Shown here: positions 50,687-62,050 of the stretch, piece after piece
Layout: each line of letters begins with the position of its first letter
Numbering within the stretch: position 1 is the stretch's first letter
Assembly: GCA_023014335.1 (NCBI GenBank)
Contig: JAECYW010000005.1
Span: 2,480,001 to 2,544,000, forward strand
Direction of reading: 5' to 3'
Source: Galerina marginata
Taxonomy: Eukaryota > Basidiomycota > Agaricomycetes > Agaricales > Galerinaceae
DNA length: 64,000 bases
Translations under genes and position numbers: made by a program
The notes under the pieces: model-generated
Database searches by the model: none
Told to the model about the DNA's origin: nothing
The model's input: only the letters and a program-made list of their open reading frames with translations

Positions 50687-53600
50687 TCAGGCTTGGGTCG
50701 CCATCTCAACGTCGTCGTCGTCCTCTTCCATTTCCATTTCCGTTCTCGCTCGCTTCTTCGGTATTACTGAGCCAGTTGTGCCTGCTGGCACTATTGTGTC
50801 TTTCTTCTGCTGTGCTGCGCGTGCTTCTACCTTGGCTTTCTGCGTGGTTCGAAGGCTATGTGCAATTTCGGCATGTTTAGCCTTTCGAACCTCAAGTGGA
50901 TAAAGGACGATAGGAGCAACAAGTGATCGTTCTAAAGCTGCTCGAAGGTGGTGTGCGTTGTGGAATGCATGGGTATTGATGACAAATCGTTCAAGTGGCT
51001 TGTGTTCAATATAGGTTTTGAATAAACCCGATTCAACTCGCTCCTGTATCAATGGCTGCTTTCCCGATGCTGTACATTTTGCAAGAGGGCAGTCATGCTG
51101 CACGTTGTAAAGGAATTCTATACCCTGCACATGTTATTTAGAATGTATGATTATAAAGCTCACAGTGATATACATACAGTAGAAGGCAAAACAGCATAGA
51201 TTGTTTCTTCATGGCGTCGAGCTAGCATTGGCATTCCAAAGATTTCATGTCGAGTAGTACAGACTTCAAAAATGTCGAGCACAACGACAGCACGTTTGCT
51301 TTCGGAGTCTGCCAAAATTTCAACAACACGGCCAGTAATGGATTGATTGACCTAGTATAAAAAGGGTATCAGCTTGACGGTAAGTATGTCGAGACAGTAA
51401 CGTCCAGCTTACATTGAATGGTGATGCCGCAAAGACCCATGATCCTACTAAACACTTATCTCCGGAACTTGCAATAGCAAATCGGCAAGCAGTCCACTGT
51501 GAATCAATGGCTTCTGAGGAGTTCACAGCCTTAGCCCCTTGCGTCTGAAGCCACGGAATGTACTTTCGGCTCTCAATCTTTTTATTTGTGTCTCGCTTGA
51601 GTGGCTCCAATCTAAATGAGCCTAAAAATCATAAGAAAACCTATATATATAGTAGAAATCAAGACCCACCTTTGACAGGCTTTTCAGCGCTTGTCCAACC
51701 TACAAGAGCCTGAAGTGTCGGATGATCATGGATGAAGTTGCGGACGGAAGGCCCAGGTCTCTTCCATTCCCCATCACTTGCCGGCCACCAGCCACCAGTG
51801 AGACGATATTTTAATATTTCTTGACTGGCCAGTTGGAAGGCTATGTCTCGACTTGGTGCAAGGTGGTTTGAGTAGATAGAGCAGAACCTAAAGATAGCAT
51901 TAAAACACTCGAACGTCTCGGTTGCAACGCCAACCAGAGGTCCAAAACGAAGGATATCTGCTTTCAAGTGAACGAGAAGGTGGAGTTTCAGCTTGGAGGT
52001 CATTTTCGATGGGTCAATCAAAGCAAACAGGTCGAGAACATTTGCAGCAGCAATTTCAACATCTGACTGCAAACAAATCATTGAGAGAATAACAGGACAG
52101 CGCAGTGTGAACGTACGAGATATTCTTCCATATTTCGTATTTCTGGCATCCACAAGAGCGCGGTAAGCTCGCCCACTGCTTTAGTGAGAAGAAACCGAGT
52201 GGTGTCCACGAGATCATATACATGAAACACATTGACCTGGGCAATAGTTTTAAACTGCCGTCCAATTAGTGAGTTGGCATATTGCATGATGTAGTTAGCC
52301 CGTATGGCATGTATAGAAAGCCCAGATGCGTCAGTTGATTGCAAACGAACCAAATATGTCTGCTTCTGACTAGCTGTCCATGAAGTATGCGAACCGTGCC
52401 ATAGGTATTTCACAATGCCCAGAAGAATGGTGTGAAGAATTTCGACTGGAGTGTCAACGGCAGCATCAAATCCTATTAATAATAAGATTAAATGGTGACT
52501 GCGAGATCGACAGGAAAGTTCTCACCGTCTAACTTCAAAAACGGGTTATAAATCTCGCTTTTATGCTCCTGCACCCAGGTGAGTAGTTCACTCTGGATAT
52601 CAGCCTTAGTGCGCCTTGGCTGTTCCTTGCGCAGCGTCCGTGCTTTATCGATCAGGTAATCAATCCAATACTGGGTGTAAGCGTCTTTGACACCATTCTT
52701 AGTCTGCTGAGTCTGCACATGCTGGGCTACACCCAAACAGGCCAATTGCACCTGGTACTCAACATCCAAGACGGTCTCTTCAGCGGAACGAGGATTACCA
52801 GGCTGAATATTCCGATCTAGTAAGCACGAAAAAAGAGACACAACTGTCACCCACCTCAAAGAGACCATGAAACCCTTCATCAGATTCTTTAACTTCGTGT
52901 GTCCCACCAGTATGGCACTTCCTGCATAGTTCGTTTCCATTTACACCAATGTGACCGCAGACTTCGCTTTGAGCGGGGTTGTCCCCTGGGCCGCAATTAA
53001 CATTTATCTTGAACCGCATTTGTGCTCCTGACTTCCCATGACGGACCTTCACAGGCTTCTCATGTGTTGACCTATCGAATAGTTAGTACGGCACCGGCAT
53101 TTGAACAAACTCAACATACTCGATAGCCTGTTTAATACCGTGAAACTGCTCAGTAATACTGGCAACTGGTGACGTCGATACAAAATGTGTGTGGAATTCT
53201 TGCTGAAGAAGTTTTCGGGGTAAGTTTCGGTGAGTGATATAGATATTCCAATGTTTATTCCAGCTCTTGGTTCGGTTTCCAGATACATCATCGCCGAAAA
53301 CATCTATCCAGCTGGTATATAGGGGATCGCCTTCTGCTAACGCGCGGTCTGGGTTAGGCATGCGTGCCGGATGTCCAGATTCCACAGTCTGACCTGTGCT
53401 TTGTGAGCAGGCTTGATACGCGGACCGAATTTGTGACTCACTGTTCCAGGCCGGAAGCAAACGCTTGTCTCTTAAGTCCAGAAAATTGTCCTGCAAATCG
53501 GACGCCTGTACCAGAATTGTTTCACTATCAATCACACTTGCAACAAACTGCAGCGCCGTCAGTGTCATGAATTACAGTCACCTGTAAAAAATTCATACCT

Positions 53601-55001
53601 TGTGGTCAAACTTGATGGCATATGCATCTGCACAGACATTCCTATCCTCATCCTCCAGCCATCGCACTGGAATGACATAAGTACCATCCTTGAGGCGTGC
53701 AACTTCATCAATGTAGTAGTGGCAGTTGCCAGCATCATACATAGGGCTTAATGTATGTGGGTCAACGTCCTTTCTCCATTTCTGCGCATGATAAACCTCA
53801 GATATAACACCATTCCGGGGAATCACTGGATAGCGACGGATATGATCGCATACTGTGGGATTGGCCCAGTCCTAAGTGGAATAAAACATCCAAGTTCAAT
53901 CTCAGATGGTGTAAAGTCAATCACATTACGCACCATGGCCACCAGTGTACGGGGATCATTCATGGAATAGACGTTGCCTTTAGGAGAGGTGTGCTGTGTG
54001 GTTGGTACGCCAGTTGACTCCCGAAGAGAAGCCTGTACCTGACGAAGGTGATATAAGGAAGGGACATCGCGGGCGCCGCCTTCACGAAGCACCCAGATAA
54101 ATACATTCATAAGCGAGTTGGAAATTCGCATTCTGGGAAGGTTGTCAAGGGTATCAAGGAGGAACATCTATTATGAAAAAGATGTGCATTTAATCGGTAG
54201 TTGGAGGGTGAAAAGTGAGTCTACTCACCATCTTCGATTCATAAGGCGACCAAGCTTCGGAGATCTTGAGTTCACCTGCCGCTTGCCGCTCTTCAGCAAG
54301 TATGTCCGACACATCAGGTGCATTTAAGTCTATCCATAACATGATATGCGTTAGAGTACGAAAACAATTCAACAAAATATATTTACGCGCGTTCCTTAGC
54401 AACTCGGAAAGGATATCATCTTGTTCCAACTTGTCCAGCAGTAGTTCACCATCATTTGGATCTTCTTCTGGGAGGAAATCTGTGGCATGCCAGAGATCAA
54501 AATCAGTGGCTTCCTGCTCCAGTCGCTTCCTCTCTTCGGCTGCAGCAAGTGTATGGTCGATTCCTGCATCGAAGACTTCGTTGCCAAAGGTGTAGAGGTC
54601 CCACATTCTCTGTTCTTCCTCGCTTCGCTGAGGAGCGTGTGCTGTTGGAGCACCTTCAGGCTGGTTCATTGAAGATAGTATAGTAAAATCCATGTGGTCG
54701 TCCATCGCGCATTCTTCTTGCATGGACCGTTCTCCAGCTTGTTCGGCGGAATCTTTGATTCTCTGGGCCTCGAGGGAGTTGGCATGGTTGTCCGACTTTA
54801 CGTGATTAGATATGCTTCCCCTGTTGATCCACCCATCACCGTTTTGTTTGCGCGCCGCGAGACATATGGTGCATCGAACTTTCAGGCCGTCGGCGGAATT
54901 TTCGATAACTAAGAATTATCCGCATTAACCTCGAGATACTGTTGGAATTCGGAAAACCTACAGTCAGGCGGTGGATTCTTTGGCTTGCGTCCCTTTGTCA
55001 T
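50687..55001 (-). CDS. Second transposase-like protein with AT-hook and BED-like zinc finger
   Basis: Exon 1 [14 protein letters not shown] has an AT-hook-like core. Exon 2 gives [20 protein letters not shown] with SNHVKSDNH, a C2H2/BED-like finger. Further on are [16 protein letters not shown] (a Cys/His cluster), [20 protein letters not shown] near 52380-52470 and [20 protein letters not shown] with [20 protein letters not shown] near 51880-52000. The C-terminus carries a nuclear-localisation-type PKKRARTE and an acidic end. The arrangement (DNA-binding N-terminus, an [12 protein letters not shown] block comparable in position to IDPMHNLFLG, then a histidine-rich helical block) is that of a transposase, but it differs from the one at 20-24 kb. 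I recall such proteins in many mushroom genomes without a firm name. Frames are open throughout. No flanking terminal repeats were found. Confidence 0.6.
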
Positions 55002-55899
55002 TCTTTAAAACCTTCAAATGAGTCCAAGGGCAGGGGAAGGATGCCATGATCGTTCCAAGTCATAAACATGCCACGTGATAAGAAAAAGTCGAGTCATCCA
55101 AACTTGGAGTGGAAATTGATGATGATCGCGACTGGGAGTCGACGATTAGATTTAATGATTTCAAACCCTCCTTGACCATATGGAAATCCCAAAAGAATCT
55201 AAGACGAATACAGCAGGTTCGATGTTTCCTATGAAGATCAGATAGAACTATAGTCAGCCATTTAGAGATCTGATTAGAATGCATAGTTTATACCATGGAA
55301 CAATTCCTCATTGTCCAGCCGTGGCACATAACCGTCAGCTTCCCTATAAACAGCTTCAATATCTTCAGAGTGTTTCGCTATACTCTGATCTCTTCGGGCT
55401 CTCCGTCAAATGGTCGGTCACGTAGGCGAGCTTCAGAAATTTCTATGTTGGCAGTATATAGATGGTTCCATTAGCAACACTAAGGCATTCCAAACCCCGG
55501 CACTGCGTATATGGAACATAGCTAGCACGACATTCCTTCCATCCCAACGAAGACAATGCCAATTGTGGCAGATGAGATTCAAGCATGATGCTGGATCAAG
55601 CGTCCTTCTCTATGTATATATAGCATGCTCGGGGCATGCGGTTTTGAGAAGGCATAGACTTGAGACTACTCATGGAACATCGTAGTTCCCATGCCGTCAG
55701 TGTCTCCGTAAAGGGGATATAAAGATTTCTGCATTGTCGAGAACGCCAGCGACAGAGCAGGTCCGGAGGATCAAACTGTTAGCCTCACAAAGTACGTCAT
55801 ACCCTGGAAAGATGAACGGCCGTGTTGTTTCTTTCACAAGGGTTGACCATGCAATATAATCCGACAACAATTTGAACAAACGATTTAAAATCAGGAGAT
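55002..55899. other. Gap between transposase-like gene and hamartin fragment
   Basis: About 0.9 kb. The minus-strand frame at 55697-55879 (FIFPGYDVLCEANSLILRTC) reads plausibly, but no companion exon was found. Nothing else is seen. Confidence 0.35.
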
Positions 55900-57293
55900 T
55901 TATGTCCTAGTGACTGACTCTGCCTTCAGCGATTCCAAGGTCGCTGCCTGCTCTCTCAGCTTCACCTCCAAGTTCCAGTTCTCCTCGCGTAATCTGGCAT
56001 TCTTTGCCTTTAGGTCAGCCGTCTCTGACTGAAATGAGTCCAAGTCCAGATCTAGGTCGACAGTCGTCTCCAGGGCAGGAGTCCTCTTGTGCTCCAGTTG
56101 ATTCAGCTGTGCTTCCAGGGTTTGGATTTGTTGACGGTAGTTCCTGGTAACACGTCAGCCAAGTATTCGCAGTCGATAGAGATCAAAAATTTACCGAGTT
56201 AAGGATTCAGATTCTACCCGGGCCATTTCGATACTTTTGAGACGCATTTCCATTTGTTTATACTGACTTCGCATAAGTTCGATGTCGTTTTCACGGTCAT
56301 TGAACATGGCAAAGTCTCCGTCCCTGTCACATTGTAAGAAGCCAGTTCCCAAATCTTTCGATAACATCAAGTATCACAAGACCCACCACAACTTCTGCAC
56401 CTTGAGATGTTGCTCGATTTGACGTTCATAATCTCTTAGCCTCTCGACTTTGGGTTGAATTTCCTTCCATCGTGATTGAAGGTCGGACACCTGCTTCAGC
56501 GCATCGGCTAGTAGTTTTCCTTGAGCTGCAAACATGGCCTATTGGCGTATCAGTACAAGACATGTCCATACAAGGAGCTCCTTACCTGTGCTTCCTTCTC
56601 TGCGATGCGGATAGTCGTAGCTTCATGAAGTAAATCCTTCTTCTCTTCGCGAAGCGCTTTCAATTTTTTCTGCAACTCGGTGTTCCAGTCCGCATATTTG
56701 TTTTTAGCATTTGCAGCCTGCTGTCTGTGTTCGCTGAGCTCGGCTTCGAAGCTGTTCGCCTCTAGGCGATATTGACGGAGCTTATTATACTAATTGCAGC
56801 AATGAACATATTTCTTGATACGTCAGAGGAAAAGGAGACGCACCAGCCCTTGACGTTCGGCTTCCGCAGAGTCTATGACAGTTCTATCGTCACGAAGCCT
56901 GGCAATATGTTTGGCGTTTTCACGAGACAGCCACAGTTCGAAATTGAGGTTGCTTCGCAAAAGCATGGCTTCTTTTTGCAGGACGGATATAGCTTGAGCA
57001 AGAGGCGACGCATTCCGGTCTTGTTCCGGAGTGGACGATGAAGAGTCTTTGTCGGTCGTTGGGACAGAGGCGGTGGAAAAAAGTGAATGCGACCATTGGG
57101 ATGTCGGTTGGATAACTTCCAGGTTAGGATTAGATTTGAGTGCAAGGGTAGTGTCGATCATGTCTTGTGACGAGATAACAGCCTTCTCAGATGATATATC
57201 GATTGACTTCATTACTCGAGGCGGACGTATATCGCGTTGCTTGTTTTGATTTCTCATATACAAAATGCGAAAGGAGTTACATGACGGAGACAA
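55900..57293 (-). pseudogene. Hamartin (TSC1) C-terminal fragment, 5' end lost
   Basis: The exons encode the end of a hamartin-like protein. The first is IRPPRVMKSIDISSEKAVIS with QDMIDTTLALKSNPNLEV, then LRSNLNFELWLSRENAKHIA. Coiled-coil exons follow: KLRQYRLEANSFEAELSEHR, AKNKYADWNTELQKKLKALR, LQSRWKEIQPKVERLRDYE and NARLREENWNLEVKLREQ, to a stop at 55900. Hamartin pairs with tuberin to restrain TORC1 through Rheb; its N-terminal domain would normally precede these exons. Upstream, at about 57250-57345, the sequence turns into a repeat arm instead. The coiled coil shows no frameshift, so the break is either recent or the piece is kept as a captured fragment. The N-terminal part is not found anywhere in the window. 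Confidence 0.65.
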
Positions 57294-57344
57294 TGCAGGT
57301 CAAGAACAGCAAGCAGGGTGCGAACGTTGAAGTGGGAAAAGCGA

Positions 57345-57950
57345 AAGGCGACCAGATTCTTTCCCTATGAGAAAAGTGAAAGACGTCGGATGACTCAAAT
57401 CGGGTGGTGGAGTGAAGGAACAAGGAACCTGGTCCAAGATCGCCAGTTAAAATCGGCAGCAGAGTACCAAATAGTAAAAGGCAACTTACATACCGCTCCT
57501 GCTGTGAAGTTATGCCGCCATGCGAATGTCAATAAGCCTGTACTAAGCATCATTGGTAGGAGTGTCTCAGTGACGACGCGAACCGACAGCAGAATGTAGA
57601 AAACAAGCCATTTTCGACAAGAAGACCACTGCCTCAGTGTCGGTGACCATGTGGTGGGTGGATAGAAAAAAATTGGCGAAGACTGCAAGGTGATGCGATG
57701 CTGCTTTTGCCTGTTCAAACATCTTTCGTCGAGTGCCTCAGTCGTGATACGACCCAGCCGAGTAGGAAAACAGGCGATTTTCGACTAGAAGACTGTGCCT
57801 CAGTTTCGATGCCCTGTGGCGAGTGAATGGGACTCAATCTGCACTGATGCGTCGTTGTTTTGTTTGGTCTTAGCTGATGTGGGCATTGGATCACAACAAC
57901 ATTAAACAACGCGTTGATCAACTCACTTTGAACTTTGAAGTTCGACGTCA
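57345..57950 (+). repeat. Left arm of the long inverted repeat
   Basis: The arm contains two diverged internal copies of a roughly 180-base module, each with a GCCTCAGT(G/T)TCG(G/A)TG block (about 57628 and 57791). It borders the truncated hamartin fragment on its left and the decayed first exon of the 852-residue gene on its right. Confidence 0.6.
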
Positions 57951-58330
57951 ATATTCAGTGGCCCGGGCATTTCTGGACACTGTTGCCTTCTAATAATCTG
58001 TTGCGAGACAGATAGGCTGCCTATACGTGTGATTTGGACATCTCTGAACACATACGCGCTCCGAGCTCGGGATACAGTCGGAATATAAGATGCTCCTTTC
58101 GTAAGTGAGGCTCGCTGTGCTTTTCGGCTGGTGAAACTAAATCCCTGTCTTCTGATAGTGATTCCGAAAAGGCGAGGGGCCGTATTCAAATAATCAATGG
58201 CGACATTTACTACTCACCCAACTCCCGGCGCCGTATTACCGATATCCCCAAACCTGACCACCATGAAAAGGAGGGCGTATGTGCCAATATATTCAATCCC
58301 AGTGGCTTATTATCCCATAACGTTAGCTTT

Positions 58331-60889
58331 ATGAATCTTTCCGACTATCAAAATCCGAGGTGGTGGAATTTACAGTTCGGTTGGGTTGCATTTACCCCGC
58401 GAAAGCCTAGCTTCAGTGGACCTGTCCTTGGCGCTTTGCACAGGATACCACAACCACAAGAACTGGATTTTGTGGAAGGCAAAGGTTATAGTATGCCTTA
58501 TGAGACGTTGCAGGACTGGTCTGGTCTTGAGAACGACATCAGGCGTGTGGTGTCGCTTCTCGGAAAGTTTACGGAGATTCCCATTGTCCTGCCGCCTTAC
58601 CCAGAAGTATTCAGCTACAAGGCGCGGCATGTATCCCGCAAAACTGCAGTGCTTGCCTTCCGGAGGTCCAGAAATTGGTTTGTGCTGTGGATTGCCGCCG
58701 TGTCATTTCGAATTGCTATGGCAGAAACAAAGACGGAAGCTTTGACGCACTCTCCACAGCTTGCACTGACCGATTGGTATACGCACCTGGTTTCGACAGG
58801 CTGTAGGGAGTCATGGCTTGATGGCTTGACAATGTCCCCGATGGTGCAAGATTTCTCGATCTGGACAGAAAGGGCAGGAACATTTGTATCATTGCCGAAA
58901 TTGCAGGATGATCTGCGGTGGCCTCGAGTGGAATGGCTTTGCCATTTTAATATCGAAGTTTGGTATCTATGGAAGCCCGAATGGGCCTCTATGCCTAAAT
59001 TTGCGTCTTATTCACCTCTCGATTATCAGCTACAGAGTATCGCGATAGGAGACCCTTCATACCGCGCGATTTCTATGGATGAAACTGAAGACACTGTTCC
59101 ACCAGCTGAAGCACCAGCACCCCGGGAGCGAGCTCATCTTCCAACCTGGCATGAGTGGTTAGAGGAGAGAGAGAGAGAGAATGCCCAGATTGAGCGTATA
59201 GAGAGTAAGCAGCGTCGGAACGCACGATTAGCAAGACAAAAAAACCGTTCCACCAAGACTGCTCGGGTTTTTGAATGGAAACCTAACGACGATGGTGTTC
59301 TGGTTCGAACAAGGGTTTCTTCGACGCTTAATGACGACACGCTAGCAAGGTACGAGAAGGGACATGTTCGTTATGATGCATTTCGGCATGAATGGGATTG
59401 CTGTGAAGAAATGGGTGAAGCTGGAGGATATAGTGACGAAGATGACTACTCAGACGATGACGACCATATGACAGGAGGAGCCACCTTTGCTGATGTTGGT
59501 ATGGGTCAGATGGCTGAAGAAGAAATGCTTGAAAACGAAAGTACAAGCTGGGCGCATAGAGGGAAAAGTCTACGCATCGACAAGGACGGCGCATTGCACG
59601 ATCCTGGTGAGATTTCTGACGAAGAAGAGCAGGTAGATGCCAGCTGGGATCTCGAAGCCTATATGTTGGATATCCTCCGTCAGAGATATGGGTATACGGG
59701 GTTGATTCCACCGCCAATCTGTGCACCCTTGGATGAAAGAGCGCGAATTAAATTCATGAAGTTTATCGGGCTTCACTGGAAGAAGTATTATGCCGACACA
59801 CTCGAGAAACCTGCAATACGAGCAGCATACGACTTCACATTACGTCTGGCATCAAATGGAGTCATTTCAGATGATGAATGGGACATTGCCCGGTCACATC
59901 GTGAATCAGTCTGCCTGCTACCAAGATTTGCGTGTATTCGACTTCTTACAGTAAATCTGGGCAAAGACAAGGCAGGAAATGACAAGATTAGAACTTGGTA
60001 CATGTTCGACCTCGGCAAAAAACAGACAAAGCCATGGATTTTCACTGTAATGACAGCCCTTCATGCTTTGATGATATGCCGCCTGGATCCAGCATACAGT
60101 GACGTCGACCTTGCCTGTTTTTGCCTGTCAAATGGAACACCCTTTAAAACTATGCAGCTTTCATCGTCTCTGACTCGTGCACCCTATTCAACCTCTTCAT
60201 CGTCCATTATTGTGTCCAGAAGTCACGGCTATGAGTTTATCCTTGATGACTATGCCACATATCAAAGACGATGTGTCGAATTCCTTACCACCAACAGACG
60301 TGGCAGAGTGGCTTTTATGATGGGCGGCATCAGTTGGAGGGTTGCAGGTGACAATGATGTGCAGGTCAAGTGGTCTGCTGTGCTTAATGGGCCTTCTGGA
60401 TGGTCGCCAAATCCACAAGAGTTTGTGCTGGGACGGGAGCATCGTACAAACCTTGAATACATGGATGACGCTCTAACAGAGGCTGAAGTTGCCGACATTT
60501 GTGGAAGATATGATTGTCTTACAGGTGTGCAACCCTTCAACAGGGAGGAATTCGAACTAAAGGCTTACTCTTTTTATTTCATTGCAGGAAATGGTATGCA
60601 AATCAGGAAGCCTTCTTGGTACCCAACACCGGAAAACTTCGAGGGATCGGGATTTGATTATGGATACTGGACAGAAATATGCGAAATACATTTCAAAAGC
60701 TGGAAGTGGAAGGCAAGCAATCCCAAACCACCGGATACACTTCGACCTACGCGGCCACCCATGAACGTCGGACAGTGGACATCTAACTTGAAGGGGTCAA
60801 ATGATATGCGAAAGGCTGGGTCCCGAATGAACAAATTGGCGGAAAGGGTTATAATCGAATGGTCTCATGGCTATAATTCGTCTATATGA
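58331..60889 (+). CDS. 852-residue orphan protein of a basidiomycete multicopy family
   Basis: A single uninterrupted frame, unlike most genes here. It starts MNLSDYQNPRWWNLQFGW and has AFRRSRNWFVLWIAAVSF near residues 108-125, a hydrophobic segment that could be buried. A charged coiled-coil stretch follows near 285-320 (WHEWLEERERENAQIERIES), then an acidic Asp/Glu-rich part near 370-395. The C-terminal part contains IKFMKFIGLHWKKYYADTLE. No catalytic motif is recognised. The frame stays open upstream to 58109 without an ATG, and the segment before that resembles the exon at 44683-45003 but carries frameshifts and stops. The original start exon is therefore probably lost, and 58331 is only the first usable ATG. 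The gene lies between inverted repeat arms and may be their cargo. Confidence 0.65.
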   Translation: MNLSDYQNPRWWNLQFGWVAFTPRKPSFSGPVLGALHRIPQPQELDFVEGKGYSMPYETLQDWSGLENDIRRVVSLLGKFTEIPIVLPPYPEVFSYKARHVSRKTAVLAFRRSRNWFVLWIAAVSFRIAMAETKTEALTHSPQLALTDWYTHLVSTGCRESWLDGLTMSPMVQDFSIWTERAGTFVSLPKLQDDLRWPRVEWLCHFNIEVWYLWKPEWASMPKFASYSPLDYQLQSIAIGDPSYRAISMDETEDTVPPAEAPAPRERAHLPTWHEWLEERERENAQIERIESKQRRNARLARQKNRSTKTARVFEWKPNDDGVLVRTRVSSTLNDDTLARYEKGHVRYDAFRHEWDCCEEMGEAGGYSDEDDYSDDDDHMTGGATFADVGMGQMAEEEMLENESTSWAHRGKSLRIDKDGALHDPGEISDEEEQVDASWDLEAYMLDILRQRYGYTGLIPPPICAPLDERARIKFMKFIGLHWKKYYADTLEKPAIRAAYDFTLRLASNGVISDDEWDIARSHRESVCLLPRFACIRLLTVNLGKDKAGNDKIRTWYMFDLGKKQTKPWIFTVMTALHALMICRLDPAYSDVDLACFCLSNGTPFKTMQLSSSLTRAPYSTSSSSIIVSRSHGYEFILDDYATYQRRCVEFLTTNRRGRVAFMMGGISWRVAGDNDVQVKWSAVLNGPSGWSPNPQEFVLGREHRTNLEYMDDALTEAEVADICGRYDCLTGVQPFNREEFELKAYSFYFIAGNGMQIRKPSWYPTPENFEGSGFDYGYWTEICEIHFKSWKWKASNPKPPDTLRPTRPPMNVGQWTSNLKGSNDMRKAGSRMNKLAERVIIEWSHGYNSSI

Positions 60890-61019
60890 TGTACAACTGT
60901 ATACGTTCTTTCGCCCATTCTTGATGATATTGCCTGCACTTTACAGATGATTAATGATTACTATACTTTTGTAAATTTAAATATTTATGCAATTTTTGTC
61001 ATGTCACGCAAAAATGAGG

Positions 61020-62050
61020 AAATGACGGAAATGGTGTTCAAGTCGATGAACACGTCATCAGGTGTTGTTATGATCCAATGCCCCCGAGTGCCCACATCAG
61101 GTAAAGCCAAACAAAACGACAACGCAATCAACAGTGATTGTCTGCTCCAACTGACCCAGGGTCTCCACAGTCAGCTTGCCTTCCTGTATACACTTTGCTT
61201 AATCGTGCCATCTTTGAGGCGGTTTGACCTCAGGATGAAACTGGAACAGGTATAAGCTGCATCGTATCAATGTTTAGCCTTCGCCAAATTCCCCTTTCCA
61301 CCCGCCATTGGGCCACCGACACTGAGGCACCGTCTTCTTGTCTGAAATAGCCTATTTCCTATTCACTCTGCTGTCGGGTTGTGTCATGCCTGAGGCACTC
61401 GTCGTCCTAATGATACTTAGAACAGGTATTTGAATGGTGGCATGCATTCAATGGAACAGCATTGTAAGTCGCTTTCTTCTATTTGCTACTGAGTTAACGA
61501 TTTTCGACCAGGTTTTTTATTTCTTCACCCCGCTACCCGTTCCGAACTGTCCGTCGTCTTTCACTTCTCTCACGAAGAAGGTGGCCGTGATCACCGACCA
61601 TTGTAATGCCCGAGGAGAGGCGCAAAATGTGTTAATCTCATCCTAATGATACTTGGAACAGGATGGCAGTATACATTCATAGGAACAGCATTGTGAGTCG
61701 CTTTCTTCTGTCTGTTACTGAGTTAACGATTTTCGACCAGGTTTTTTATTTCTTCACCCCGCTACCCGTTCCGAACTGTCCTTCGTCTTTCACTTCTCTC
61801 ACGAAGAAGGTGGCCGTGATCACCGACCATTGTAATACCCGAGGAGAGGCGCAAAATGTGTTAATCTCATCCTAATGATACTTGGAACAGGATGGCAGTA
61901 TACATTCATAGGAACAGCATTGTGAGTCGCTTTCTTCTGTCTGTTACTGAGTTAACGATTTTCGACCAGGTTTTTTATTTCTTCACTCTGCTACCCGTTC
62001 CGAACTGTCCATCGTCTTTCACTTCTCTCATGGCCATGGTCACCGACCAT
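61020..62050 (-). repeat. Right arm of the long inverted repeat, with a tandem triplication
   Basis: The inner part (61020-61400) mirrors the left arm once. The outer module is present three times in tandem, starting with CCTAATGATACTT at 61405, 61642 and 61871 (periods 237 and 229, the last copy shortened). Copies 2 and 3 are nearly identical, so amplification is recent. Twin plus-strand frames of 70 codons inside are products of the repeat. Confidence 0.75.

Larger units (their letters stand above)
57345..62050. mobile_element. Element with long inverted-repeat arms around an 852-residue gene
   Basis: Left arm (about 57345-57950) and right arm (about 61020-62050) are inverted relative to each other. 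Shared blocks in mirrored order include AGTGAAAGACG, AACCTGGTC, CGACAGCAGA, GACAAGAAGAC, GCCTCAGTGTCGGTG, TTGGCGAAG, CCTGTTC, TTTTGTTTGG and CTGATGTGGGCA followed by GGCATTGGATCA. The enclosed gene is the plus-strand 852-residue frame. No transposase of its own and no exact terminal sequence or target duplication could be fixed. It may be a non-autonomous or foldback-type unit. Confidence 0.55.

Noticed and set aside
61434..61875. Twin 70-codon plus-strand frames
   Set aside because: They are the same tandem DNA repeat read twice, not genes.
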